Part shown: piece after piece, positions 8,234-16,784 of the stretch
Numbering within the stretch: position 1 is the stretch's first letter
How the letters are laid out: each line of letters opens with the position of its first letter
Assembly (NCBI GenBank): GCA_013288205.1
Contig: JABDCH010000004.1
Span: 1 to 51,353 of the forward strand
Origin: Bacteroidota bacterium
Lineage (GTDB): Bacteria; Bacteroidota; Bacteroidia; JABEUT01
Reading direction: 5' to 3'
Length of the DNA stretch: 51,353 nt
Program-made: the position numbers and the translations under genes
The notes under the pieces: model-generated
Seen by the model: the letters and a program-made list of their open reading frames with translations, nothing else
Told to the model about the DNA's origin: nothing
Databases searched by the model: none

Positions 8234-9970
8234 CTACTTCATAAAGCTTGTAACCTTTATCTTATTTACTTTCCCATCAAAGTCACTACCGGAACGTATA
8301 TATAGCTGTAGCCTATCCCTGTGGGAACAATCAGGCAACTTTATATAAAAAGAATACTCATTTGTGCCCCCTTGAATGCTAATGGGACTGAATAACCTTA
8401 CTCGGTTGTGTTTGACAGAATTACCAATTTTAAGTTCCGAGTTTAAATAACTTTCCGAAAACCCTTTGTCAATTTTTATCTCTGCCTCAATTTTGAGCCA
8501 TGCTTCTTTAGCAGGCTTATATATAGAGTCAGGCAAAATGGTAGTATTTAGTAATGCTATTGGAGTATTAGACGATACTTGCAAATGGCGAACCGTATCA
8601 ATATGAACAAGTACCTGCTCTATATATCCCTTTTCATTGCTGAGATAATCATTCGTATCAATCAAACTCATATCTAAAGGAGTGGGGTGAGGATTCATGT
8701 ATATGCTTGTATAGTATCTCCGGTTCATATCATCGTAGTGTAATATTGTGCGGTTATACTGTACAATCTGGAAGAGATTAACCCCAATAAGATACATTCC
8801 CAACGCATAAAACAGATATCTCCATTTTTTACCATTGATATATTCTACAAATGCAGCCAGCGGCAATGCAAACACAGGATAGGAATGCGACAAAGCACGG
8901 GTGGAATAGCTACCACCATAACGCCAATCGAACCAGGATATAATTATCCAAATATTGAGAAGACAGAACCATATAACCGATTTTTTGAATGGGTATTTCT
9001 TCATATAGAACATACCCACAATAAAGAAAATGGTAACCGGCGTATAAATAAACCAACCCTTTTCCCAACCGAAAAGCACCCGGAAAAATGGATTTAAGAA
9101 AACCCATTTGCTACCTACATTGTAGATAAAAAAACCGGAAGCAATTTGCCAATATATAAGTTGGGGCAATACCCCTAAAAATATAAACACCAAAGCATAC
9201 ACAACATGCTTTTTATGTTGCTTTACTAATGCCCATTTTTCACGTGCCGATTCTTTGGTGTGGGTATTCCAAAGCAAGGGAATAAACAACATAATGGCCT
9301 CTGTAGGGCGGCATATACTAGCCAATCCAATAATATAGCCAATAAGGCAGGCCCAAAGCAGCTTAGGTTTTTCATGCCACTTGATGGTAAAGTATAGTAT
9401 TAATACATATAAAGGGAAAATCAGTCCGTGGCTTTGGGCGCTATCAATAGCCACATACTGAATGATGTTACTAGCAAGCATAACCAGCAAAAGCGTTATG
9501 GCTGTATTTTTATCCGTAAAAAAACGGAGTAAAATATTCCTCAGTAAAAAGACAGATAGCAAACAATACAGCAATACCCCAAACGCAATAGCATATTGAT
9601 ATGGCGGTGAAAACCCATCAGCTTTATAATGGCTGGCTTTAGCAATACAATGTCCGACAAAAAACAGGGGCATTTCCATAATAGCTACCCCACCCAGGTA
9701 CTTAAACACATACTTATTATTCTTGTAAATATTAGCCTGATAAACCCAGCCGCCCGATACCTGGTACTTTTTGTCTATATCGGGAAACCATTTCAATTGT
9801 GTGGCATCGTTATATATAAACGCTGAAGGCAGGTACATGTAGTATCCGAGTGCATCCCAAGTGGTAACCTTCAGGGTATAATTAGGATCAAGCCCGGAGT
9901 AAGACAAACGGTATTGCATGAGCACAATACTTATGATACAACATGCAATAAGTGAATACTTATTTTTCAT
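8234..9970 (-). CDS. Multi-pass membrane protein, probable GT-C glycosyltransferase-like
   Basis: A 578-residue protein. About ten membrane segments cover the first 400 residues, then a roughly 150-residue soluble, probably beta-rich domain closes the protein. The first external loop holds WDALGYYMYLP, where an acidic residue is expected in lipid-linked sugar transferases. The overall plan resembles GT-C enzymes, but I do not recognise a specific family. ATG 9970 is chosen over the start at 9997 because a TAGTTTTG -7 element (9976-9983) lies between them; the 5' leader would be almost absent. It converges with the ArnT-like gene. Confidence 0.65.
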   Translation of the reverse strand: MKNKYSLIACCIISIVLMQYRLSYSGLDPNYTLKVTTWDALGYYMYLPSAFIYNDATQLKWFPDIDKKYQVSGGWVYQANIYKNNKYVFKYLGGVAIMEMPLFFVGHCIAKASHYKADGFSPPYQYAIAFGVLLYCLLSVFLLRNILLRFFTDKNTAITLLLVMLASNIIQYVAIDSAQSHGLIFPLYVLILYFTIKWHEKPKLLWACLIGYIIGLASICRPTEAIMLFIPLLWNTHTKESAREKWALVKQHKKHVVYALVFIFLGVLPQLIYWQIASGFFIYNVGSKWVFLNPFFRVLFGWEKGWFIYTPVTIFFIVGMFYMKKYPFKKSVIWFCLLNIWIIISWFDWRYGGSYSTRALSHSYPVFALPLAAFVEYINGKKWRYLFYALGMYLIGVNLFQIVQYNRTILHYDDMNRRYYTSIYMNPHPTPLDMSLIDTNDYLSNEKGYIEQVLVHIDTVRHLQVSSNTPIALLNTTILPDSIYKPAKEAWLKIEAEIKIDKGFSESYLNSELKIGNSVKHNRVRLFSPISIQGGTNEYSFYIKLPDCSHRDRLQLYIRSGSDFDGKVNKIKVTSFMK

Positions 9971-9975
9971 TCTTA

Positions 9976-9983
9976 CAAAACTA
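9976..9983 (-). promoter_or_regulatory. Putative -7 element (TAGTTTTG) for the 578-aa membrane protein
   Basis: A TAnnTTTG match only 5 bp upstream of the ATG at 9970, implying a leaderless or nearly leaderless mRNA. Confidence 0.4.
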
Positions 9984-10098
9984 AAAGAAAAATACATGGG
10001 AGAATTAAAAATACAATCGGTAATTGGATACTGATAAATAAGTTGTTATGTTTTTTCACCCAACTTAATAAAATAGTTCCAATCTTTAATTCAAAATG

Positions 10099-10106
10099 TA
10101 TATTTG
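10099..10106 (+). promoter_or_regulatory. Putative -7 element (TATATTTG) for the radC fragment
   Basis: A TAnnTTTG match 17 bp upstream of the ATG at 10124. It shows that the fragment keeps a promoter candidate and that the upstream in-frame start at 10043 is unlikely. Confidence 0.5.
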
Positions 10107-10123
10107 TAACCTACCGGATAAAA

Positions 10124-10411
10124 ATGTCTGAAGAAGCACTAAAAGAAATAAACAGCATACGCAGTTGGGCAGAAGAAGACCGTCCCAGGGAAAAACTTAT
10201 GCTTAAAGGTTCTGCAGCCCTTTCGGATGCAGAACTATTAGCTATCCTTATTGGTTCGGGTACCCGTGGCGAATCGGCAGTGGATGTATGTAAATCCATT
10301 CTGAAAAATGCCCATAATAATCTGAATGAACTGGGAAAGCTCTCTCTAAGCGACCTAAAGAAATATAAAGGTATAGGAGAAGCAAAAGCCATTACTATTG
10401 TAGCTTTTTAA
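10124..10411 (+). pseudogene. radC: radC fragment: N-terminal (UPF0758) domain only
   Basis: The 95 residues match the N-terminus of RadC-family proteins: SWAEEDRPREKLMLKGS, LSDAELLAILIGSG, and a helix-hairpin-helix ending KGIGEAKAITIVA. Full RadC proteins are about 225 residues and continue into a JAB/MPN metal-binding domain, which is absent. After IVAF the frame stops at 10409-10411. In a shifted frame the next codons read FLIARRAS, which resembles the ALELGRRR expected at this point, so similarity seems to continue across a small frameshift for about 8 residues and then end. The ftsZ terminator begins about 15 bp later. This looks like a frameshift plus deletion of the catalytic half; a short functional protein or an assembly error are the alternatives. 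Confidence 0.75.
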
Positions 10412-10412
10412 T

Positions 10413-10431
10413 TGCCCGTCGGGCATCCGAC
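10413..10431. repeat. GC-rich overlapping palindromes after the radC fragment
   Basis: TGCCCG-T-CGGGCA (10413-10425) is a perfect 13-bp palindrome with a one-base centre. It overlaps GTCGG-GCAT-CCGAC (10418-10431). It lies exactly at the point where radC similarity ends. There is no T-run on either side, so it is not a typical terminator. Confidence 0.5.
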
Positions 10432-10435
10432 ACAA

Positions 10436-10468
10436 ATAAAAAAACCGGCACCCTATGTGGAATGCCGG
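10436..10468 (-). terminator. Rho-independent terminator of ftsZ and the dcw cluster
   Basis: ACCGGCA and TGCCGGT form a 7-bp stem around a 12-nt loop. On the minus strand the stem is followed by seven T residues and ATTT. It lies about 45 bp beyond the ftsZ stop codon, as expected for the end of the dcw transcript. Confidence 0.8.
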
Positions 10469-10510
10469 TCGTATTTGCCCAATAAACCTTTCTAAATACA
10501 ATCCCTCTTC

Positions 10511-12127
10511 TTAGTCTACATTATCGTGAAGGAACGAGTTGTTCTGTCTCAACTCTGCCTTTTTATCTTCATTTTCTGAAAGCGTAAACCGTGATTGGTT
10601 TGATTCCGATGAATGCGGAGTCTCGCCCAAATCAATGTTTCTTCTTTTGTAAGCCGGTTCGTTTTCCAGCTCAGTAATTCCGGAAGGGCTTCTCAATTTA
10701 TAGCTTAATTGTTTCAGCTTTTCAATCCTTTCTTGCGATTTCCTGCGTTGTTCTTCAATAAAAGCAGGATCTGTCAAATCAACCTTTTCATTTTGTTGTT
10801 GTCTGTTTTCAACAGGCTGTTGTTGTTGAGGAATATTAAATAACAAGGGAGTACGAGGTTGGTCATCCAATGGCCTCTTTACAATTTCAAATTCTATGTC
10901 CTGTTTATTTTCTGCAATAGGGGCTATAGCTTCCATAGGTTGTTTTATGAAAGGTTCGTTACCTGGTGTTTCTTGCTTCGGAGCGGCTTCAGGTGTGTAC
11001 TCAGCAGCTATTTCTATAGGTGGGTTTTTCAATACAGGTTCCATCGATTCTTGTACAGGAGCAACTACAGCGGGTGCAGGAATAACAGCAGCAGGAGCCT
11101 GGGTAGTTAGCTCATCTAAACGACGCATTACCCTTTCCGCTTTCTTTTCAGTAAAAGTTGTTACTGGGTTTGCACTGAACCCTGTTGCAATAAGTGTAAC
11201 ATTTATTTTCTCGCCCAGTGTTTCATCAATACCATAACCTTTAATGATATCGGCAGTTTGACCCGCTGCTTCTTGTATGAAGTCGGTAATTTCCCCCAAC
11301 TCATCCATGGTAATATCGTCAGAACCACAAGTGATATTTAATAGCACATAGCGTGCTCCTTTGATATTGTTGTCATTCAGCAATGGAGATGTGAGTGCAA
11401 GTTCTACCGCTCTGATGGCTCTATTTTCACCTTCGCAACTTGCAGAACCCATAATGGCTACACCACTTTCCTTCATCACCGTTTGAACATCGGCAAAGTC
11501 GAGGTTAACGTGTAAGGTAACCGTAATAATTTCTGCAATGCTCTTCGCTGCGGTATTCAGAATATCATCGGCATGGGCAAACGCATCCCCCAATTTCAGG
11601 TTGCCATACATTTCGCGCAGCTTATCGTTGTTGATGATAAGAATGGTATCTACATGCTCGCGGAGTTCTTTCAAACCTTCTTCGGCTTGCAATTTTCTTT
11701 TCTTCCCTTCAAATCCGAAAGGAACGGTTACAATGGCCACCGTAAGGATGCCCATTTCTTTTGCAGCTTGTGCAATCACAGGCGCTCCACCTGTGCCGGT
11801 GCCACCACCAAGACCAGCGGTAATGAATACCATCTTGGTGTTGGTGCCTAATATTTTCTTAATGTCTTCTATGCTTTCCAGGGTAGCCCTTCTTCCAATT
11901 TCCGGAAGCGAGCCTGCACCGCGGCCTTCGGTAAGGCCTGAGCCGAGCGCTATTTTTAATGGAACAGGACTAATATCTAGTGCCTGTTGGTCGGTGTTGC
12001 AAACAATGAAATCAACGCCTTTTATTCCTTCGCGGAACATATGGTTGACTGCATTGCTGCCGCCCCCTCCTACACCAATTACTTTGATGATGGAAGATCT
12101 GTCTGTTGGTAAATCGAAGTTAATCAT
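10511..12127 (-). CDS. ftsZ: Cell division protein FtsZ
   Basis: The tubulin-like GTPase that assembles the division ring. The GTPase core occupies about residues 1-320, with GGGGSNAV (20-27), GGGTGTG (107-113) and the T7-type catalytic segment NLDFADV. A long Pro/Gln/Glu-rich linker (about 330-485) follows, then a conserved-peptide-like EPAYKRR (490-496). Unlike the familiar proteobacterial protein, 42 more residues follow, ending NNSFLHDNVD, a tail I associate with Bacteroidota FtsZ. At 538 residues it is much longer than the 380-400 usual elsewhere, almost all from linker and tail. It is the last gene of the dcw cluster, 49 bp after ftsA, with a terminator downstream. Confidence 0.98.
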   Translation of the reverse strand: MINFDLPTDRSSIIKVIGVGGGGSNAVNHMFREGIKGVDFIVCNTDQQALDISPVPLKIALGSGLTEGRGAGSLPEIGRRATLESIEDIKKILGTNTKMVFITAGLGGGTGTGGAPVIAQAAKEMGILTVAIVTVPFGFEGKKRKLQAEEGLKELREHVDTILIINNDKLREMYGNLKLGDAFAHADDILNTAAKSIAEIITVTLHVNLDFADVQTVMKESGVAIMGSASCEGENRAIRAVELALTSPLLNDNNIKGARYVLLNITCGSDDITMDELGEITDFIQEAAGQTADIIKGYGIDETLGEKINVTLIATGFSANPVTTFTEKKAERVMRRLDELTTQAPAAVIPAPAVVAPVQESMEPVLKNPPIEIAAEYTPEAAPKQETPGNEPFIKQPMEAIAPIAENKQDIEFEIVKRPLDDQPRTPLLFNIPQQQQPVENRQQQNEKVDLTDPAFIEEQRRKSQERIEKLKQLSYKLRSPSGITELENEPAYKRRNIDLGETPHSSESNQSRFTLSENEDKKAELRQNNSFLHDNVD

Positions 12128-12176
12128 GACTGTGTTTATTTAAGGTTATTTGGGATTATGTGTTGCTTGTTGTTAT

Positions 12177-13493
12177 TTATTTTTTCTTGGCTGCGGCATC
12201 TACATCTTCATTGAAAAAGTTTACTGCGCCGGCATACAATCTTTCCATCATGCTGCGTTTATTTTTCACGTTAGAGTGTTGCACCACTTCAGTAACTTTT
12301 ATTGGCGTAGCTTGTTCAGCCTGGATAATCTGGTTACGTTGGTTTTCATCAAATCCTTTCATAACAAGACCTACAGAGGTAGCATATAAAGGATGGCTCA
12401 AATCGAAATTTCCAGAAGCAAGGTGTTCATTCGGATAACCCACACGGGTATCCATGCCGGTGATGTATTCTACCAATTGAGGAAGATATTTTAATTGCGC
12501 GCCGCCACCGGTTACTACAATACCTGCAATCAGTTTTCTTTCAAAACCGGAATTCTTGATTTCATAATATACATGTTCTAATATTTCCGACATACGTGCA
12601 TGTATGATAGCAGAAAGATTGCGAACCGATATTTCCTTGTTCTGTCTACCTTTCAAGCCTGGAATTACTACGATTTCATTTTCTTGCGATTCGGTAGGAA
12701 TTGCACAACCGAATTTCACTTTCAGTTGTTCAGCCTGTGCCTGTATAATTTGGCAGCCTTGTTTTATATCTTCTGTAATTACGTTTCCACCAAATGGTAT
12801 AACAGCCGTATGGCGAATAATATCATCCTGGAAAATTGCAACATCTGTTGTACCACCACCAATATCAATCAGCACCACACCGGCTTCTCTTTCTTCAGGA
12901 GTTAGTACTGCATCAGAAGAAGCAAGTGCTTCCAACGTGAGCTCGCTCATTTGTAAATGCGATTTGGTTACGCACTTTTCAATGTTGGCAGCTGCGGCAA
13001 CTTGCCCGGTAATAATATGGAAATTGGCTTCCAATCGCGCTCCACCCATACCAATTGGATTTTTAATTCCCACTTCATTATCTACAATATATTCCTGTGG
13101 AAGCACTTCAATAATTTCTTCTCCCGGAGGCATGGCGAGCCTTTCCATGCTGTCGATTAAAGCATCCACATCTTGTTGCGTGATTTCTTTAGAAGAATCA
13201 ATGCGGGTATAAACGCCGCGGTGCTGGAGGCTCTTGATATGCTGACCTGCAATACCTACATTTACAAATTCTATTTTAACACCCGATTTTTCAGTAGCTT
13301 CTTTTACTGCTTTTTCAATAGAGGTAACCGTCTGGTCAATATTACGCACCATTCCGCGCGCAATGCCAAGCGATTCGGATTTTCCGACACCCAGTATTTC
13401 TATTTTATTCTGTTCATTCTTGCGGCCCACAACAGCCACAATCTTGGTGGTGCCAATGTCTAAGCCTACGATGATCTTTGATTTGTTTTCCAT
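12177..13493 (-). CDS. ftsA: Cell division protein FtsA
   Basis: An actin-like ATPase that tethers FtsZ to the membrane and recruits later division proteins. The 438 residues carry the phosphate-1 motif GLDIGTTK near the N-terminus, the SHS2-type 1C region, the phosphate-2 motif VLIDIGGGTTD and the adenosine motif IVVTGGGAQL. The C-terminus has a hydrophobic stretch (MMERLYAGAVNFF) that could be the membrane-targeting amphipathic helix, followed by a charged KKK end. It starts 5 bp after ftsQ and precedes ftsZ, the standard order. Confidence 0.97.
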   Translation of the reverse strand: MENKSKIIVGLDIGTTKIVAVVGRKNEQNKIEILGVGKSESLGIARGMVRNIDQTVTSIEKAVKEATEKSGVKIEFVNVGIAGQHIKSLQHRGVYTRIDSSKEITQQDVDALIDSMERLAMPPGEEIIEVLPQEYIVDNEVGIKNPIGMGGARLEANFHIITGQVAAAANIEKCVTKSHLQMSELTLEALASSDAVLTPEEREAGVVLIDIGGGTTDVAIFQDDIIRHTAVIPFGGNVITEDIKQGCQIIQAQAEQLKVKFGCAIPTESQENEIVVIPGLKGRQNKEISVRNLSAIIHARMSEILEHVYYEIKNSGFERKLIAGIVVTGGGAQLKYLPQLVEYITGMDTRVGYPNEHLASGNFDLSHPLYATSVGLVMKGFDENQRNQIIQAEQATPIKVTEVVQHSNVKNKRSMMERLYAGAVNFFNEDVDAAAKKK

Positions 13494-13498
13494 AGAAT

Positions 13499-14299
13499 TT
13501 ATTTTTTAGTGCAGATTATTTGGTGTTTATATTTAAGATTGATAGTTGCGTATTCATTCCATTTCCCATTACGATTGAAACCGTCTTTGTAAAGCACGAA
13601 CAGTTTGTCAAATTTTTGTTTCAGATCCGAGGTATCGCCTAAAATAATATGTTGGCATCCTACTCGGGGAATAAGCATAAATTCTTTGGCACTATCCACA
13701 TACACTTGTGTTATTTGCGCTTTCCAGAATGCATCGCTGTTGATATAGGAAGCAATTTTATATACTGATGGCAGCAGCGAATGCACTGAAGTGTCAGTCT
13801 CCATTTTTTTTGCATTCCTGGTATAATTGAATGAATAAGGCTCATCGATATAACCATTCACAACTAATACACGCGGAGTACAATTATCAGTAAGTGGCAT
13901 AAAATACCCAACCGAATCAACATAATAGCTTTCATCGTTCGCCGTCATTATACGGGCAATCGGGTTCTTTTGAGTTACCGATACATTAATATCTCCATCG
14001 AGTGTAGCATATACCTGTGCATCGATGATGTAGGAATTATCTTTCAACATGGATTCAATTTCGCGCAGGTTTATTTTATCCATGGACTTTCCTTCCAGTA
14101 CGCTCTGCTCCTGTTGCACAATGAGCGCACGTATTTGCTCTGAAGTAATAAAGACGCCTCTGCTGCCTTTTTGCTGAATACTGATATTAACCGACTTGCA
14201 CGGAGTACTACTTCTCTTTGATTTTGCAAATCCCAGCAATACCGATGCTCCTGCTACCAGCACAACCCAACCCGATATGATCAATATGCGTTTTTTCAT
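13499..14299 (-). CDS. ftsQ: Cell division protein FtsQ/DivIB
   Basis: A single-pass divisome protein of 266 residues. A membrane segment (about 4-24) is followed by a POTRA-like domain (GVFITSEQIRALI to SVTQKNPIARI) and a C-terminal beta domain. FtsQ binds FtsL and FtsB and holds the septal synthase in check. Its ATG overlaps the murC stop by 4 nt (ATGA type), so translation is probably coupled. The family is poorly conserved, so the call rests on topology, the POTRA pattern and position between murC and ftsA. Confidence 0.88.
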   Translation of the reverse strand: MKKRILIISGWVVLVAGASVLLGFAKSKRSSTPCKSVNISIQQKGSRGVFITSEQIRALIVQQEQSVLEGKSMDKINLREIESMLKDNSYIIDAQVYATLDGDINVSVTQKNPIARIMTANDESYYVDSVGYFMPLTDNCTPRVLVVNGYIDEPYSFNYTRNAKKMETDTSVHSLLPSVYKIASYINSDAFWKAQITQVYVDSAKEFMLIPRVGCQHIILGDTSDLKQKFDKLFVLYKDGFNRNGKWNEYATINLKYKHQIICTKK

Positions 14300-15690
14300 G
14301 CGGTTTTCTTTAATAAAGCATTTCTCAAAGGTTCTACAAGCCTGTCAATATCACCGGCTCCCATTGTTAGCAGTATTTCCGGCATATTGGAAGTTACCAC
14401 ATCCACCAATTCTGCTTTTGTGCAAAGTCTTTTATTTTTCAACTGTATTCTATCAAGTAACATGGATGAAGTAATTCCTTCAATGGGCAATTCCCTAGCG
14501 GGATAAATATCAAGCAGGATGAGTTCATCTGCCAATTCAAGACTTCTTGCAAAACCATCGGCAAAATCGCGTGTACGCGTATATAGATGAGGTTGGAATA
14601 TGGCTGTAATCTTCTTTCCGGGGTACATTGCTTTTACAGAACTCAAACACGCCTTTATTTCTTCCGGGTGATGCGCATAATCATCAATGAATACAAGTGA
14701 AGGAGTGTTTATCCGGTAATCGAAGCGGCGTTCAACACCTTCAAATGTTCCCAATGCTTTGCGGATGTTATCATCATCCACGTTCATCATCTTAGCTACG
14801 GCTGTAGCAGCAATGGAATTCTCTACATTATGTAGTCCATTTATTCCAAGCGAAACTGACTTGATTTCTCCATAAGGAGTCACTACATCGTAGGTATAAC
14901 GGCCATTTTGAGTATTTATATTTTTTGCAAAATAATCTGCCTGTTGGTTGAGGGCATAAAATTGCGTTTTGCCTTTATGTTTGATAACCGATTGCACTTT
15001 TTCTTTTGTGATCAGGCACCCTTCTGCATGAATCCGATCGGCAAACAGGGCATACGATTCTTCCATGTTCGATGAATCGTTATATATATCCAGATGATCC
15101 GGATCGACAGATGTGATAATAGCAATATCAGGGTTTAGTGTAAGGAAGGAACGATCGTATTCATCAGCCTCTACAACCATCACTTTATTTTCATTTCCTG
15201 ATTTATTCAATAAAATATTAGTGTGATAATTTTTCGAAACCCCACCCAAAAATGCCATACATTCATTTCCGGATGAGCGCAAAATATGTGTTACAAGTGT
15301 TGAGGTAGTAGTTTTCCCATGGGTACCGGCAACAGCCACGGTATAGTGCCCTTCGGTGATCCATCCAAGCACTTCTGCTCGTTTGTGTAAGTTATATTTA
15401 TTATCAATAAAATAGTTTAATTCGCTATGTTCTTTCGGGATGGCAGGAGTATAAATGATTAATGTATCAGCAGGAGAAGTGTGTTCTAAAACATTTTTAT
15501 CAATCAATGCAATGTCGTCATCATAATGAATCGCGATTCCTTCGTTTTCCATTTCTTGAGTTAATGAAGAAGGTGTTTTATCATAGCCACTCACTGACTT
15601 ACCCAGCGATTTAAAATACCTCGCAAGGCCGCTCATACCAATGCCGCCAATGCCAACCAAATAGATATATTTTAAGGTATCGAATCTCAT
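14296..15690 (-). CDS. murC: UDP-N-acetylmuramate--L-alanine ligase
   Basis: Adds L-alanine to UDP-MurNAc, the first step of the stem peptide, in the cytoplasm using ATP. The 464 residues show the three Mur-ligase domains: N-terminal Rossmann domain with GIGGIGMSGLA (13-23), central ATP-binding domain with AGTHGKTTT (121-129) and EADEYDRSF, and a C-terminal domain with DDYAHHPEE. The gene overlaps both neighbours by 4 nt (murG upstream, ftsQ downstream), consistent with coupled translation. Confidence 0.98.
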   Translation of the reverse strand: MRFDTLKYIYLVGIGGIGMSGLARYFKSLGKSVSGYDKTPSSLTQEMENEGIAIHYDDDIALIDKNVLEHTSPADTLIIYTPAIPKEHSELNYFIDNKYNLHKRAEVLGWITEGHYTVAVAGTHGKTTTSTLVTHILRSSGNECMAFLGGVSKNYHTNILLNKSGNENKVMVVEADEYDRSFLTLNPDIAIITSVDPDHLDIYNDSSNMEESYALFADRIHAEGCLITKEKVQSVIKHKGKTQFYALNQQADYFAKNINTQNGRYTYDVVTPYGEIKSVSLGINGLHNVENSIAATAVAKMMNVDDDNIRKALGTFEGVERRFDYRINTPSLVFIDDYAHHPEEIKACLSSVKAMYPGKKITAIFQPHLYTRTRDFADGFARSLELADELILLDIYPARELPIEGITSSMLLDRIQLKNKRLCTKAELVDVVTSNMPEILLTMGAGDIDRLVEPLRNALLKKTA

Positions 15691-16784
15691 TTTCCTGATA
15701 GTTCAATTATTTCTTTTGCAATTCTGTTAGCCGAATCAGTTATGGCAAGCGCTTTACTATTTTCGCTTAACAACTTCCGCCAATTTGTATCATTTACAAG
15801 TTCTATCACTTTAGTCCCCAATTGTTGAACAGCCACATCATCTTTAATAACGATAGCTGCATTTCTATCCGCAAGGCTATTAGCATTTTTAGTCTGATGG
15901 TCTTCTGCCACATTAGGAGATGGAACCAAAATAGAAGGCTTACCTGCTATACAAAGTTCTGCCAGCGAAATAGCTCCTGCCCTTGATATAACGACATCGC
16001 TTGCCGCGTAGGCATAATCCATTTTTGCAATAAAATCATATACTCTGATATTGGTATATTGTTTGGCTAATTCAATAGCTTCAGGGTAAAATGCTTTTCC
16101 TGTTTGCCAGATAATTTGGATATTATTACCATTTAAAAGTTGCAGTGCATTCTTTATAGCATGGTTAATGGTTCTTGCACCCAAACTGCCGCCAATAACA
16201 AGGAGTATGCTACCTCCATCCAGTTTAAAATATTCCTTTGCTTCGTTGCGCTTAGTCGCAAGATCACTGATATCCTGCCTTACCGGGTTTCCTGTCATGA
16301 TCAATTTATGAGCAGGGAAATATTTTTCCATTCCGGGATAGGCCACACATATCTTGTTGACTCTTTTCCCCAAAATTTTATTCGTAATTCCTGGATACGA
16401 ATTTTGCTCTTGTATAAGTGTTGGAATATGTTTCCTAATTCCGGCCCAAAGTGTAGGTCCGCTGGCATATCCGCCTACCCCCACAATAGCATCGGGATTA
16501 AATTCAGAAATTATGTCCTTTGCGCTCCTCACACTTTTTAAAACCTTAACAGGCAGAGAAATATTCTTGAACATATTGGAACGGGAAATACCGGCTATTT
16601 CAAGGCCTTCTATCTTGTACCCGGCGGCAGGCACCTTTTCCATCTCCATCCTTCCGATAGCTCCGACAAATAATATTTCTGTCCCCGGTCTCATCTCTTC
16701 TACTGCAAGGGCTATGGCAATAGCGGGAAAAATATGTCCGCCTGTGCCACCACCGCTGATTATTATTTTAAGTTGCTGCGACAA
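15687..16784 (-). CDS. murG: UDP-GlcNAc--lipid I N-acetylglucosaminyltransferase
   Basis: Converts lipid I to lipid II at the inner face of the cytoplasmic membrane. This GT28, GT-B fold protein has 365 residues. The N-terminal loop GGGTGGHIFPA (11-21) and a second glycine loop GGSLGAR mark lipid-acceptor and donor phosphate binding, and the C-terminal half carries SRAGAISLAEL and the LVPSPNVAEDHQTKNA motif. The start at 16784 lies inside the 3' end of ftsW (17-nt overlap), and the end overlaps murC by 4 nt. Confidence 0.97.
   Translation of the reverse strand: MSQQLKIIISGGGTGGHIFPAIAIALAVEEMRPGTEILFVGAIGRMEMEKVPAAGYKIEGLEIAGISRSNMFKNISLPVKVLKSVRSAKDIISEFNPDAIVGVGGYASGPTLWAGIRKHIPTLIQEQNSYPGITNKILGKRVNKICVAYPGMEKYFPAHKLIMTGNPVRQDISDLATKRNEAKEYFKLDGGSILLVIGGSLGARTINHAIKNALQLLNGNNIQIIWQTGKAFYPEAIELAKQYTNIRVYDFIAKMDYAYAASDVVISRAGAISLAELCIAGKPSILVPSPNVAEDHQTKNANSLADRNAAIVIKDDVAVQQLGTKVIELVNDTNWRKLLSENSKALAITDSANRIAKEIIELSGK

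Noticed and set aside
10043..10123. N-terminal extension of the radC fragment
   Set aside because: A -7 element lies within it and RadC proteins begin near the ATG at 10124.
11538..12143. 201-codon open frame antisense to ftsZ (also 10896-11237)
   Set aside because: It is a shadow of ftsZ: composition is repetitive Ser/Pro, there is no domain, and ftsZ is certain on the other strand.
12604..13212. 202-codon open frame antisense to ftsA
   Set aside because: It lies wholly inside ftsA, has no promoter or recognisable domain, and is explained by codon bias on the opposite strand.
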